The notes below the pieces were generated by a model. The model saw nothing but the letters and a program-made list of their open reading frames with translations. It was not told the origin of the DNA and ran no database searches. From Spirodela intermedia (taxonomy: Eukaryota > Streptophyta > Magnoliopsida > Alismatales > Araceae): DNA of 64,000 bases. Positions 44,909 through 57,250 of this stretch are shown piece after piece. Each line of letters begins with the position of its first letter. The first letter of the stretch is position 1. A program made the position numbers and the translations under genes. The stretch lies in assembly GCA_902729315.2 (NCBI GenBank), contig LR746267.1, positions 439,001 through 503,000 of the forward strand, given 5' to 3'.

Positions 44909-47900
44909 AAGAGCAGAGACATTGTAGGAGCCAACTAAAACTTGGAGAGAGAGAGAAACCAGAGACATTGAAGGAGCTGACTAAAACTTGGAGAGGGAGA
45001 GAGAGAGAGAGAGAGAGGGAGAGGGGCTGTGGGAGGGGAAGAACTAACCAGAGGACCACTGGCTACATATCGGAAGCCGAGCTGCTCCCCATATTCTTTC
45101 CAGAAGGCAAATTTCTCGGGAGAAACATATTCCTTCACCGTCAAGTGCAGTGGGGTCGGCTGCAAGTGGGGACAAAGAGTCAACTCCTGATATTGGTCGG
45201 TTCTACAGTGAAACAGTTGACGTGGGTTCGCTCAAGAGTCAACCCACCTGCAGATACTGTCCTAGAGTCAGGATGTCAACATCCATGGCCCGCAAGTCCA
45301 TCATGGTTTTCTCTATCTCCTCGTCTGATTCTCCGAGGCCCAGCATTATGGACGATTTGGTCACCATTCCCGGCTTGCACTGCTTTGCATGCTTGAGAAC
45401 GGATAAGCTCTGCTCATACCTGATCATGGTTGTCTTTCTTAATGACGTCAGAATATAGTGACGAGAGGAACGAAGAAGTCCACTCTATTTCGATCGAACT
45501 TAGAACAGAAGAGAATTTGAATAGTCGCAGATATAAAACTTCTGGCATGAAAGACCCACAAGAATCAAGATGTTGGACTCAGAGAATAAGCTCCCACCCG
45601 CTACAGTTGGAGATCAGTTGTATGGTCAACGGAGAGAGAAATTGAGAACTTGAGATTACTGTGAAAAGGAAAAATGTAGGGTTATTACCCAGCACGAGGA
45701 TCCCTCACTATTCTTTGAAGGCGCTTCACGGTCTCGATGTTGTGGGCAAACACGTCCAGCCCAGAGGTGGCCAAATTGGACACCGCCTCCAAGTCCCCTC
45801 GAAAGTCCGACGTCAGACACTCAACCAAGATCTCCGGCTTCAGGCTCTGAAAGTCAACGGTGTCTCTTCCACCTTAGATCTTCGAGTTGACTTAAAATCT
45901 TTCATCCGTCGATAATTGAAGCAAAATGCAATGCAAAAGTCAACTAGCATCATTAGAAAATAATCTCTACACCTTGATAGCCTTGACTGTCTGCGCAAAG
46001 TGATCGCTCCCTCCGTCAGGCAGATCATCTCGGTCAACGCTAGTTAGTACAATGTACTCCACGCTGCCAGAAAAAAAAGGAGATTTTTTTAGAACACACC
46101 CACATTTTCTTATCCACTCATAACAATTAAAAATACCCATAAAAAGTAAAAATCTTTTCATCTTTTTCTGAAGAATTTCCACCCATCATGAAGAAATGGG
46201 AAAGAGAGAGGGATCGACCCCTTCTTTTCTACTTCGGGTGTTCTAAGGGATAAAAATGGAGACTCACCCCCAACTGGCTATTGCCCTTGCGGTGTTCTGA
46301 GGCTCCATGGGATCCGGTGGAGCAGGGTTTCTGCTGGTTTTGACGGCACAGAATCTGCAGCCGCGAGTACAGGTGTCGCCAAGAAGCATGATGGTTGCAG
46401 TCGCGATGCCGTCCCCTTCACCACCTGCACCTCCCCCTCCATTCCAGCACTGAAAAACAAGCACCACACTCTGTAAGTGGGGAGTTCTGATCCTTCAGGC
46501 TTCTTCCAGCAATTCCAAATACCATTAATGGCGTCAATGAAGCAGGAATAGGCAGAATTGGCAAAAAAAGCAGGTCATGGGGATTGGAAACAAGCATGCT
46601 AACCCATAATGTAAGTGAGTATTTACTGGTAAGACAGAGGAGAAGCGTGAACTTCAAGAGCTGGAATAGTTTCTAGAGCTGGATTTAGCTCTTCCTGCCA
46701 TTCCAGATCCCATTAATGGCATCAATGGAGCAAGGGATTGGGAAGAATTGAAAAGAAAAAAAGCAAGCTACCCCATCAATGGAGCGCAATCTTCAAGAGC
46801 TGGATTAATTGCTAGAGGATAATCCATAACCCTGATGCCACAAATGATTCGAAAATGATGTATAAATCATGAACAGCGATCTGATACAGAATGATTGACA
46901 GTTTCCGGTGCAGAGAATAGTTTAAAATCGCAAATTAATAACAGATGGATCTAAGAATATGATATTATTAATGACTAAAGGAAAACATGATTACAGCTAG
47001 GGATGTTGAGGAAACCAGGAGCCCGCATTGAGTGATAATTAAGTTCTCCAATTGAGATGATTACGTAGACGATCACCTGTAAACTACGGCCTCGTTTAGA
47101 AAATTAAACGATCAGAAAAATGGTATTGAAAAGAATTTGGAAGATTAAAAGAACAAAAAAAACCTATTGATAAGAGTTTGGAAGATTAAATGATAAAAAA
47201 AATGGTATTGAAAAGAGTTTGGAAGATTAAATGATAAAAAAAATGGTATCGAAAAGAGTTTGGAAGATTAAATGATAAAAAAAATGGTATTGAAAAGAGT
47301 TTGGAAGATTAAATGATCAAAAAAATGGTATTGAAAAGAATTTGGAAGATTAAATCATCAAAAAAATGATATTGAAAAGAATTTGGAAGATTAAATGAAC
47401 AAGAAAAGAGTGCTGAAAAGAATTTGGAAGACTAAAAGCACAAAAAAAGAATTTGGAAGATTAAAAGAACAGAAAAAAGGGTATTGAATGGAATTTGGAA
47501 ACCTAAATGGACAAAAAAAAGGTGTTAAACAGAACTAAATCCTCAAAAGCAGAAATCTAGAGTTCAACGTGACGGTGAAAAATCCATATTCTGATCGAGA
47601 AAAGCAGCCAGTTCTGATCCAAACACAGATTTGAGACAGCGAGCTAGAACTCATCAGAGAATGATTAGTACGAGACCAAAATATTGGAAAGATGAAACGA
47701 GGAAGAAGAAACAGAAAAAAAGAAAACGGAGGACATTTCTAAAGCCAACTCACCCACCTCCCCAATGTTAGGGCACTGGGCCTCGACGCACACAGTGTTG
47801 AGCTTCAACTCGGCAAGTGAATCATGCAGCCTCGAGTACTTCTCCCCCTGCGGTGCCCTCTGCCGCAGCCACCCCGGCTTCTTCACGTTAGGATCGCGAC

Positions 47901-48159
47901 CGGTGTGGGGGCCGAGTCCCCCGGGGTAGGGTCCCGCCGAGACGGCCGCGGACTCGAAAAGCTTTGATGGCGGATCTGCAATCGGTCCCGCCCTCTCCTC
48001 TGTCTGCTTCTCGTTGCAGGAAGAGCTCGCTGCCTCCGATCGGACTGACGACGAGCAGGCGATAAGGGGAACAGAAGATCTGAGTGGTCTCCGAACAGAA
48101 GGGATTGTGAGCGATGGAGAGGCCACTGCGGCGTGGGCTAGGGCTTTCTGCAGCAACAT
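44386..48159 (-). CDS. LIP1P: Lipoyl synthase, plastid
   Basis: Seven exons on the minus strand: 47758-48159, 46268-46449, 45973-46063, 45689-45846, 45248-45419, 45049-45159, 44386-44451; 393 residues, phases consistent. The radical-SAM enzyme inserts two sulfurs into octanoyl groups on lipoate-dependent proteins (plastid pyruvate dehydrogenase E2). The auxiliary-cluster motif is [12 protein letters not shown] (Cys124, 129, 135), the radical-SAM motif CTRGCRFC (Cys161, 165, 168), and the terminal RSSYRAGE (374-381) supplies the serine ligand of the auxiliary cluster; this last block sits on a tiny final exon behind a repeat-filled intron and is easily missed. Residues 1 to about 50 ([16 protein letters not shown]...) form a Ser/Ala/Arg-rich transit peptide, favouring the plastid over the mitochondrial isoform. 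A Gly-rich [11 protein letters not shown] insert follows Cys135. It is head-to-head with the SAAL1-like gene. Confidence 0.93.
44530..45026. repeat. (GA)n field in last LIP1P intron
   Basis: Almost 500 bp of GA, GATA and GACA repeats within the intron 44452-45048, punctuated by five copies of GTAGGAGCTAACTAAAACTTGG-like sequence (44562, 44627, 44686, 44924, 44970). The same sequence, in the opposite orientation, punctuates CT tracts at 18.27 and 18.34 kb. Confidence 0.85.
47100..47520. repeat. ~41-bp minisatellite in LIP1P intron 1
   Basis: About ten copies of ATGGTATTGAAAAGA(G/A)TTTGGAAGATTAAATGAT-AAAAAAA, most regular at 47180-47390 and decaying at both ends. Confidence 0.85.
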
Positions 48160-48439
48160 TCTCGTAGAATAATCGGCCTGCAAGGTAGCATGGAAGAAGA
48201 AAAATGGGGAGGGCGAGAGAAGAGAAGAGAGGAGGAGAGAGCAGCTCCGCTGCAAGGACGGCGCTTCGGTTCCTCCGCTGTGGGGCGATCCGATCCCGAT
48301 CCGGATCACGAGCGGGGCAAATCGGGCCGGGTTGGACCGGTCGGATTCATCATACCTCAACCGGTTTGAACCGGCTGCTATTTAACTGAGGAGACAAGCA
48401 GAAGCTTCTGCCTTTTGTAATTGCCCGCTCGAGAAGAAG
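48160..48439. promoter_or_regulatory. Divergent promoter LIP1P / SAAL1-like
   Basis: Only 280 bp separate the LIP1P ATG (minus, 48159) and the SAAL1-like ATG (plus, 48440). The stretch is GC-rich, with the repeated palindrome-like CGATCCGATCCCGATCCGGATC near 48285 and AACCGGTTTGAACCGG near 48359. I see no TATA box in a convincing position for either gene. Confidence 0.55.
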
Positions 48440-51400
48440 ATGCGAGAAGCGGAAGTGAAGATCGAGGGAGGGGGAGTGGAGGAAGGAGAAGGAGAGGATG
48501 AGGCAGGAGGAGGCGGCGAGGGAGAAGAAGCTCCTACGCACCTGCCATTTGCCCCGTCCACCGAGGTTTTGTTTGCTTCGTCTCTATACCAGTGTCTCCA
48601 TTTTCGACTTCTCTCTTCTCCCCCGCCACCCTGTGTGTCTCGGAACTCATACGTCGAACTGGGAAACATTTCAATTGGAGGTTATGCTGATAGAATCTTT
48701 CATGGCTGGATTAAGTTATTTCCTGGTGTTTTCTAGCTCCTGGTTGGTAGAGGTACGATATTGTTTCTGGATTTTTGTGGGGTGTGATGATGGAAAAGGT
48801 GTGCTTGGGTGATTTTTTCCCACGGTCTCATCGCCTTCCCATTGATGTTTTCTTTTCCGTATCATCGAGCGGTTGAATTCCATGGTTATGTGCGTAGGGA
48901 AAACAATGGAACAGTTACAGTGGGGAGCGCCTTCATTTCTCTGGGAATATGTTACTGTGCATTTTCTTGTTGTCGTTATTTCACAATACTGGAGAAAATC
49001 AATGCTAATGGAGTTCAGCTTCAATCTCTCGACGCCCACGCCCTCTTAATTATCCTCATGTGCTTTGGATAACCGGTGCTTACAATTAGAAAAGTGATCA
49101 TGTTGGTAAAGTAAAATTTGCCTGTCAATCCATATGGGGGCTTTCCAAAATTGTGTGCCTAGATTGAATACTCAATTCTACTTCAGAACACGAGGGTTCC
49201 TTCTTTTCGGCATTTCTACTAGGGACAGATCATCCCGTAATGGCTGCATCTGAGCGTGTCTTTCTATCCAGAGTTGAAAACAAAAATGTATCCCGCTGGT
49301 TTTTCAATTCGGAACCCTGTGTTGCTAGCTAAATATATCGCACAGACACTTTAACGCCATCTTCAATGCTGCATCGTCTTTTAGGAGCTGTTATCTTTTA
49401 CAGATATCAGCAACAACTGCGTTAATCTTTCTTTTGTAGTTTTTTTATTCCCTGGATTCTGATTTTTTTTTTCAAATAAAAAAATGCTGATCCCAATCTT
49501 ACTTTCTATCATGCAGTTATCTGGCACTTCTACTACAGTAGATCCCAGCTATATTATCTCTCTTATACGAAAACTTTTACCTAGTAATGTGAGGCCAGAA
49601 ATTTCTTCTGAAAGTATTCACAATGAGAATACATCTGTTGAGGAATCTGAAGTAAGCCATCCAGGATTATGTACTAAGGATATTTCTCTTTCCGCCTGGG
49701 GTGATGAAATGATATCAAAGATTGAACAACTGCGAAAAATTGGTGACAGCATTGGAGTTTCAGGGCATCCTGGACCGTTGGTAGTAGAAGATGTTTGGGA
49801 AGACTGTGGCTGCATTATTTGGGACCTTGCTGCAAACAGAGAACATGCGAAATTCATGGTATCATATCTGCTCTCTATTCTTGTTCTTTCCTAATCAGTG
49901 TATTATTCATTGTCAGTTAAAATATTTTAATGATCAGTCTTACCTAGAATTTTCTGATTTGATGCCTTTGGTTGTTTTTGTATAGTTTAAACACTCATAT
50001 TTAAATATGATTTGAACATTGTTTTAAGAATCTCTTCATTCAAGGAATCTTTGTATCTCTTTCAAGAAGAGATATGCTAAGACCCTTCCTTTTAGTCTCT
50101 TTCCTCCCGCTAGTTGTTGGAAGGCAACTGCGTTTTTATAATGATTTCTGAGGGTTTTAGTATTATTAATCATATAATCCAATGTCACGAAGCATTTAGA
50201 TGGTATTGTGATGCTTCAATCCTTTAACTTTCAATGATATAGATGAACTTTCATGCAAAAATGTAGATGAACTTTCAAGCAAAAGTGCGGCAGTTTAACA
50301 ACTCTAAAAGAAAAAGCAATACTTGGGCTACTTTTGTTTTAGTCTTTACAATAAAAAAGTTTGAATTGGAGGAACTACGAATCAAATAAGACTTGTTTTG
50401 GACTGCAAACAGTTACCTGCCATGGTAATTATCGTTTTTTTTTAAAATTCATCTTTAAAAATGTTTCTCATTTACGTGTATCAGACATTTATGTCAATTA
50501 TTTTTTGAAAGTGTAAAGAATTTTATCGTTTTATCCGAATTAATAGTTTCTACCTGTTGTCGTGATGTACTTAATAACCTGTATATTTTACATGTCTACA
50601 GATATGTCCCCCTGTATCTTTTATTTTTCGTGTCTACATCAGTATGTCTAGAACCTCCTAGGGATCTGGTATAAATACTGGATCCCGCTCTCCTTGTAAG
50701 GTGAGTTTCTTGATCAATAAAGAATTGGTTCTTCTTCCAAGAGTGCTGGGCGCCTATCAGAGCTCCAGACCATGTGTTATCCCGACTACACTACCCTGAT
50801 CATCTAACTTGGCGTATTGAATTCCTCTCTGGATAGAATCAGGTTTAAATGTTTTTGATCAGGAACTGATACGCCCTACAATGCATTAAACTGACTGTAT
50901 TCAACCCCTTTCTGCTATATGTAATTTTCTTTCTAAAAGTTTCATTTCAATCTTTTGAAGTATTTTAATCCCCATTTGAATTATATTGCTTAATTGGAGG
51001 TCTGCTCATAATTTGGGACAATTCATTTGAACCAGATATAATAACCCATTTTCAATATGTGTGCAGGTGGATAATTTCTTACTAGATGTGCTTTTAATGA
51101 CTCTTTCTGTTTCCAAGTCTGCTAGAGTCACAGTAAGCTACTGCATACACCGGTTGCCTATGTAACTTTATCTGTTTCACACTGGTGACATATACTTTAA
51201 CGATTGAAGAGTGTATTTTTATTGTATCATGATATTAAAGCTATTGTTAACGTTTTCAACTATTTTCACACTGACAAAAGGATTTCCTCAGCCAATTTCT
51301 AAGATAAATAGCAACATCGGATTTACTCCATTTAAATTATACAATGTTTTTATTTCTGTTCAACGAGAGACCATATCTATTTTTGCCTTTTGAAAGACAA

Positions 51401-54400
51401 AAAAACAATGCTTCTTATTCCTGACAGTAAAATCTATGCAAGACAGCCACTGCGGATGATGTTGTTGAATCATCTCAACTACAACAAGAGCTGATAAACT
51501 TCGTTCAAGATTTTTTCCTTGGCACCTCTTCATGGTTTTATTGATCTGTACATTATAATTGCAATATTTTTTTGGAATTTGTCTTAGTAATCTCAAATTT
51601 TTCCTCTTTCTTATTTAAAGATTTTTACAATCCATTTAAATGTTTTTTGTCCAGTATCAGTGTGCTTTTACATATGAAACAATTCATCAGCTAGTTTTTC
51701 ATGTGTTTCTATTTTATAGGAAATTTGCCTCGGGATCATCGGGAATCTGGCTTGCCATGATGTTCTTAGAAATGCCATCAACTCTACTCCTGGTTTGGTT
51801 CAAACTGTTGCTGAGCAATTAACTCTGAATGACACTGCCTGCCTTTGCGAATTATGCCGGTAATGATTGATAAAATGCTTTCCTTAATGGGTAGTGTAGA
51901 TGTATTGATTTAGAACTGAGAAATGCTAGATGCCTTAATTTTCGAGGCATCTACTCCCTGTGACAAACCTGACACTATGCACTTCTTGTTCATCAAAACC
52001 AACATTTCCTGCTAAGTTCACATTCTACCAGCAATTTTGGTGATGATGGCTGCAGTCGCATACTATTTTGGACTAATGCCTCTAGTTCTGGGATGCTGAT
52101 GATTGCCCGTCTAGTTGTCTGAAAACGTTGATAATTACATCTGGTCAGCTCCCCTTTCCTGTTGCATTTGCGAAGATTTATGAGAGAGTAGAACAATGTT
52201 TTGTGTGTATCAATGTTGGTGTACCTTACCATCATTAAAATGTTACCATATTGAGTAGCGTCTATGATGCAAACGGATTTTAGTCTTGAATTCGGAGATT
52301 CCGAATTTTGGTAGTTTTAAAGTAATTTACATCAATTTTCAGGTTGTTAACCATTAGTCTCCAAGGCGAATACTTTATTTCATGGGTTGAAGCGCTGTCC
52401 CCTGAGTATGTTCTCCAGCGCGTTCTATGGATTGCAGAAAACACATTAAATTTGCAGTTACTAGAAAAGGTAAAGTTTGCATTCACACGTAGGATATGTT
52501 ATATAAATATTGCATACTGTCGACCATTTGAAGAAGTGTTGTATTACACTTGGGAAAACAGTTTTCTGAATGACTGTTCTTATTAGTTTGTCTGTCATCC
52601 AAATTCACTGGTTAACCATCGCATTCGAGCTGTAGCGCTGTTTGTTAAAACACTTGAAAATATTTTTGGGTTATTCTTCACCGTTTCTCTTGTCTGAACT
52701 AAAAAGTTTTCATTTTTCTATGAACAATGCTGGTTTTCTGTGGACAGGTCATGGAGCTATTGTTAGCCGTTGTCAGTCGTGAAGAAGTGGCTAACATTCT
52801 TCTTCCGTCTTTAACAAAGTTGGGGTTGTCAGATCTTTTTGTCTCTCTATTATCATGTGAGGTGAGCAGACAAAGAGATGAGCACAAGCTTGAAAGGTAA
52901 TAAAACTTTTATACATTGAATAAGCAGAATATGTTTATCTTCATTCCTGAGCCACATCTCCTAGCTATCCTAAAGACTCGGAAAAGTCCCTTCCTTTTTC
53001 TTCAGATAGCAATGTACTTCTTGTTGCATCCATTCTGTGCTTAGACTGATTTCATTCTTTTACAGAAATATGTTTTAACTACCTACATAGTTTATTCAAT
53101 TTTGGGGCCAATGTGGAGTCAATATCATATTTATTCAGAACTGCTTTATTTTCTTGATTGATGTCAGCATATTCTTTAAAATTTTGGAATCATGAAAGGA
53201 ATAGTAAAACACTACCATGATTTACATTTTAGAAGTATTTCAGTGAAATAACAGGATAAAGGAGATAACTCTTCTTCCCATCTGTCGCCTAAAATATAAA
53301 CCTTTATGAACCAATAACAAACAAGTATGAATCATCAATCTTCAGTTTGGGCTAACCTACAGGTAAACAGGGCATTGCGTTTTAAATAAAGAAAGAAATA
53401 ATCATCCCACGATACAAAAGAAGGACAATGATGTCTACTAATGTCGCATCATCTTCCAAGGTTTGCCACTGTCCCATCTAGAGAGCAATTAGGAAACGGC
53501 TGTCATGATTATCTTTGAATAATTGTTTATACAAACTTTATGATATAAAAACGTGGATGAGATTGCTATATAAACAAATAAATACGTGTGTATACTAATT
53601 ACGAATATTTGAGATCTAGAGAGAGGGTTAGTACAGTGGAGTGCTGAGAAAGGTGGGCGCTTTTCTTTTTCTTTTTGGGTCATTACTCCTCTGGAAATCC
53701 CATCTTTTTCTCTACTTTTTCTCGAGTAGATGATATCATGGGTCAGACCCTCATCATTTCCCAAAAATCATCTCAGGGTATCTGTTATGGATCTTATTCT
53801 TCAATCAATTGAAGTACTTTCAACAGTCGACCATTACTCGCAGCAGATCTCTTCCAATGAACAGCTCTTGAAGCTACTTTCTGGCATTGTCAAGCATCCT
53901 GACAAAGATGAGGTATTGGAATTATTTCCCTGAAAGTATGAGCATACTTAAAATCAGCTGTATCTCTGGATAATACAAATCATTTTCACCAGGTCGGCAG
54001 CTGTTGCGGAACTTCCGTGGTCATAATTGCAAACATTCTCATGGACGTGTCAGATCTTGCGCTGGAGCTTTTCCAGGGTATGAACGCCTCCATTTCTCTT
54101 TATCTGATCATCAAGATTATCATTGGCCTGGACCAGACTCAGACCAATGGATCTCTGACTCACATGAGAGTAACCGGGCTGGGCCCGTTTCCCTTTTTGA
54201 GCTTGGTATGAACTCCATTGCTTTAGCTGTTCATCAAGATTATCATTGGGCTGGACCGGACTCAGACCTCATGATCTCTGTCCCTACCAAGGGAAAAGCC
54301 CGGAATGTGGGCTGTAGGCTAGTCCCTTATTAGAGGGGGGAAAGGGCTACAGAAGGGCTCGCAGGAGAGGAACCGGGCTGGGCCCGTTTCCCTTTCTGAG

Positions 54401-55002
54401 CTTGGTATTCAACCAGTCAGCACAGCTGGGCAGGGCTTTCGTGGATCACTGTGGAAGATAATTTACTAAGTTGCCCATCAAAACTTGATTGTTGCAGATA
54501 TCCCCTTCTTCCGAGGGTTGCTTGAGACTCTCCCTTTTGTGGCCAGCGATCCACCAGCAAGGGGAGCACTGTGGAGCATCCTTGCTCAGCTGCTCCTGCA
54601 GGTTAAGAAGAACACCACAAGCCCATCAGCTCTGCAACCATATTCATCGGTTCTATCAGAGAAAGCATATCTGATTGGAGACCACCTCGACAGCCTCTCA
54701 GTGGAGGATCATGGGGAGGATTTCAACGCCACCAAGTTGGCTGTATCCTTTTTTGGAATCTCCAACAAAAAAAAAAAAAAAAAAAAAAAAAACCCTTCTT
54801 CAGGAGAATATCTCCCCCATCTCACTCTCATATTTATCTATTAATGGTTTTTTATTTCTCATTTATTTTCTGCCTTTGACCTTAACAGACTTCTCAGCTG
54901 ACCCAGATCGCCACTACCTTGCAGGGATCCAAGTCATCAGTTGACAATGAAAGGGTTGAATCTTTGTTGTGTTACTGCTATAAATTCTCCACTTTCTCAT
55001 GA
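48440..55002 (+). CDS. SAAL1-like ARM-repeat protein
   Basis: Ten exons: 48440-48565, 49517-49858, 51067-51132, 51720-51859, 52343-52469, 52748-52896, 53777-53912, 53993-54077, 54498-54742, 54889-55002; 509 residues, every junction in phase. After an acidic Glu/Gly-rich N-terminus (1-35) come DPSYIISLIRKLLP, VVEDVWEDCGCIIWDLAANR (about 131-150) and TEICLGIIGNLACHDVLRNA, the hallmarks of the SAAL1 family (synoviocyte-proliferation-associated protein 1 in animals), a single-copy ARM-fold family of unclear molecular function in plants. The rest is helical ARM-like sequence ending ESLLCYCYKFSTFS. Exon 1 was selected because its donor GAG|GTTTTG gives phase 0 and the joint STE|LSGTS. Intron 2 contains an LTR fragment and intron 8 a local duplication. 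Confidence 0.88.
50555..50775 (+). mobile_element. Copia-type LTR fragment in SAAL1-like intron
   Basis: Within intron 2: TGTCTAGAACCTCCTAGGGA, a TATA box (GGTATAAATACTGG, 50670-50683), a CCTTGTAAGG tract, a polyadenylation-type AATAAAGA (50717) and, just after, GCCTATCAGAGCTCC (50752 onward), which resembles the TGGTATCAGAGC primer-binding site that follows copia 5' LTRs. No internal coding region follows, so it is a truncated remnant. Confidence 0.55.
54100..54425. repeat. Duplicated blocks in SAAL1-like intron 8
   Basis: ATCAAGATTATCATTGG(C/G)CTGGACC(A/G)GACTCAGACC occurs at about 54110 and 54233; GGGCTGGGCCCGTTTCCCTTT-TGAGCTTGGTAT occurs at about 54178 and 54375. Confidence 0.8.
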
Positions 55003-57250
55003 AGGTCGTCGTTTGGGGGAGGAGCCAATATCCTTATAATAACAGAGATTATGGGGAAATTGCATGAAAACAGAGGAGGCAAGTCTATTTGGGGTAATCT
55101 CTTGACCTTCTGCTCCCGCACTGAGAACCACTAAATTGGGTAAGCCCAGAGCCCGAGTTGACCCAATCTAACCCATTATCTACTGGCCTTTGACTTTAAG
55201 ACGAAATTGATGGATAAAAATAAGCTGGATTTCATATTGGCCACATCACCCCCTGCCACATAGCTGCTCTACTATACAACATGGTAGTGGGTCCCCATAC
55301 CCAAGCCTCCATTCCCTTCCCTAGTTACTCCTATTAATATTTATGAATTAAAAAAAATTAAAATCCAACAGCTTTTTTGTCTCTAGCTTAGCATATGGCA
55401 CATTTGCTTAAGTTAAACATGTTTAAATTGGGTATTGGTTAATTCATGTGAGGAAAAAAAACCAACATCACTCTCGAGAAAATTATCCTACAACCCATTT
55501 TCCTCTCCTTTTCTCATCCTTATATTCTTGTGATTAATAATAAATATCTTTGCACTACTTTGACCTTAGTTTAGCATTTTTAAATGATATGAAAATAATA
55601 TTTTCCATTATGACCCTCAAAAGGTCCAACACTTGATATCCAACACTTAATATTTTCTTGGATGAATAAAATGCACCTTTTCCTAGGTTTGTTCTTATCA
55701 ATTCAATAATGAGATTAATCTGATTGAATTAATTAGATTAAATGCATCATTCTTATGAAAAAGACATAATGTAAATGGTTAAAAACACATATTTGGGTTC
55801 AAAATAAGGTTGAATTGAAATATTTCATGGGAGCAATTAGTCTAGATATTAATGTTAAAAAAAAAAGCAAATAATTGAAGAGTTTATTTAAAATTTTGGA
55901 TTTTTGTAAAATCTTACTAGAATAACTTTTTTTGTACTATATCATTTTTTTTAAAATTAAAAATATAACTAAATTTATAATTATATTTGAGATTATCTTT
56001 TTATTTTAAAGTTAAAAAAATGTAATTATGGTTGGTATTATATATGAGATTATATCATTATTTTAAACTACGTGTCAGATAAATGTGTCTGGTATATTAT
56101 ATTTTATAGTCAATATCTATTTAAAGGTAAAAAGAAATATGTTGGTATTATATTCGAGATTATGTCTTTATTTTAAAATTAAAAAATGTAAATATGTTGG
56201 TATTACATTTGAGATTATATCTTTACTTTGAGTAAAAATGTAAAAATGTTGGCATTTGATGTGATTCAGTCATTGTGTTTAAATCACTCAAATTTAAAAA
56301 ATTTAAATAAGCAAATGTTTGTATTTTAATTTTTTGAAATTATTTTCGAAGGAAATATATCAATTAAAACCTAATTAACTTCAGAAGTTATAAGTGGATT
56401 TTTGAGGTTGATCCCAAGGATTTAAGGAAACTTAGAGCAAAAAATTTGGAATTTTTCTTGAAGAATATGAGTTTTCGTGATTTTTTGAACATTTTTTATT
56501 CTATTGAAAGCTTTTAAAAATATAGAAAAATTAGAGAAACAGAATATGAGTTCTACTGATTGTTAATTCAAAAGATATTCCACTAAATTCAAATGATCGA
56601 ATCATGAAACAAAATCAGATGAATGTTCATGACAATTGGATGCAATGATTCGAAAAAAAAGATTGGAACTGATTAATTAACATAAATTGAGAGTTTCAAG
56701 AGTCTTAGAGAAGGGATGGAATTCTGATGATCGCCAGAATTTCACATCTTAGAGTGTTCTGAGATGGCCTAGAAGATGCTCCAAAGCATTGCACGGCATG
56801 AGTGCCTAGAAGATGAAGGTTGACGTTGGATAGCGTTGACGGTCTGAGCAGGGGAGGTGGCGGTGGCGGCAGACTCCGACAGACGATGGTGACATTGTGG
56901 CATGATACTAGGAACTCTAGCGACGACTGGTTTGCTAGATGGATCGAGCGTTTTAAATAAATATTCACATTAAATAAATATTTACTACGAAGTCAATCTC
57001 AACCACTATTTACCCCTAATTTTTTTTATCAAAAATATAATTTCATATAATTCTAGAAATTCGCTCGCAGGTAACAAAACTAGGGTTTCATTAAAAAACA
57101 TTCGAAAATCGGTTAGAAATAGTCTGAGCCATGGAAAGAGTCAGATTTTACAAAGTAAAAGGATACACATACAACTTTTAAAAAGTATATATCATATAAT
57201 AGTTTTATGAGGATATAAAAAATATTATTTAATTAGAGACATTAACGGAC
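55003..57250. other. AT-rich intergenic DNA
   Basis: No gene is supported over 2.2 kb. About 55975-56260 contains four to five diverged copies of a unit of 60-80 bp (TTGGTATTATAT-GAGATTAT-TCTTTATTTTAAA-TTAAAAAATGTAA). A GC-richer island at 56700-56960 has an 87-codon minus-strand frame that I do not recognise; it may be a transposon relic. Confidence 0.5.

Noticed and set aside
44638-45059. Long minus-strand frames over the LIP1P last intron
   Set aside because: GA-repeat translation continuing past the exon 6 donor; the true last exon is at 44386-44451.
47665-48360. Longer LIP1P start at 48360 region
   Set aside because: The extension reads through the divergent promoter; the ATG at 48159 begins a normal transit peptide.
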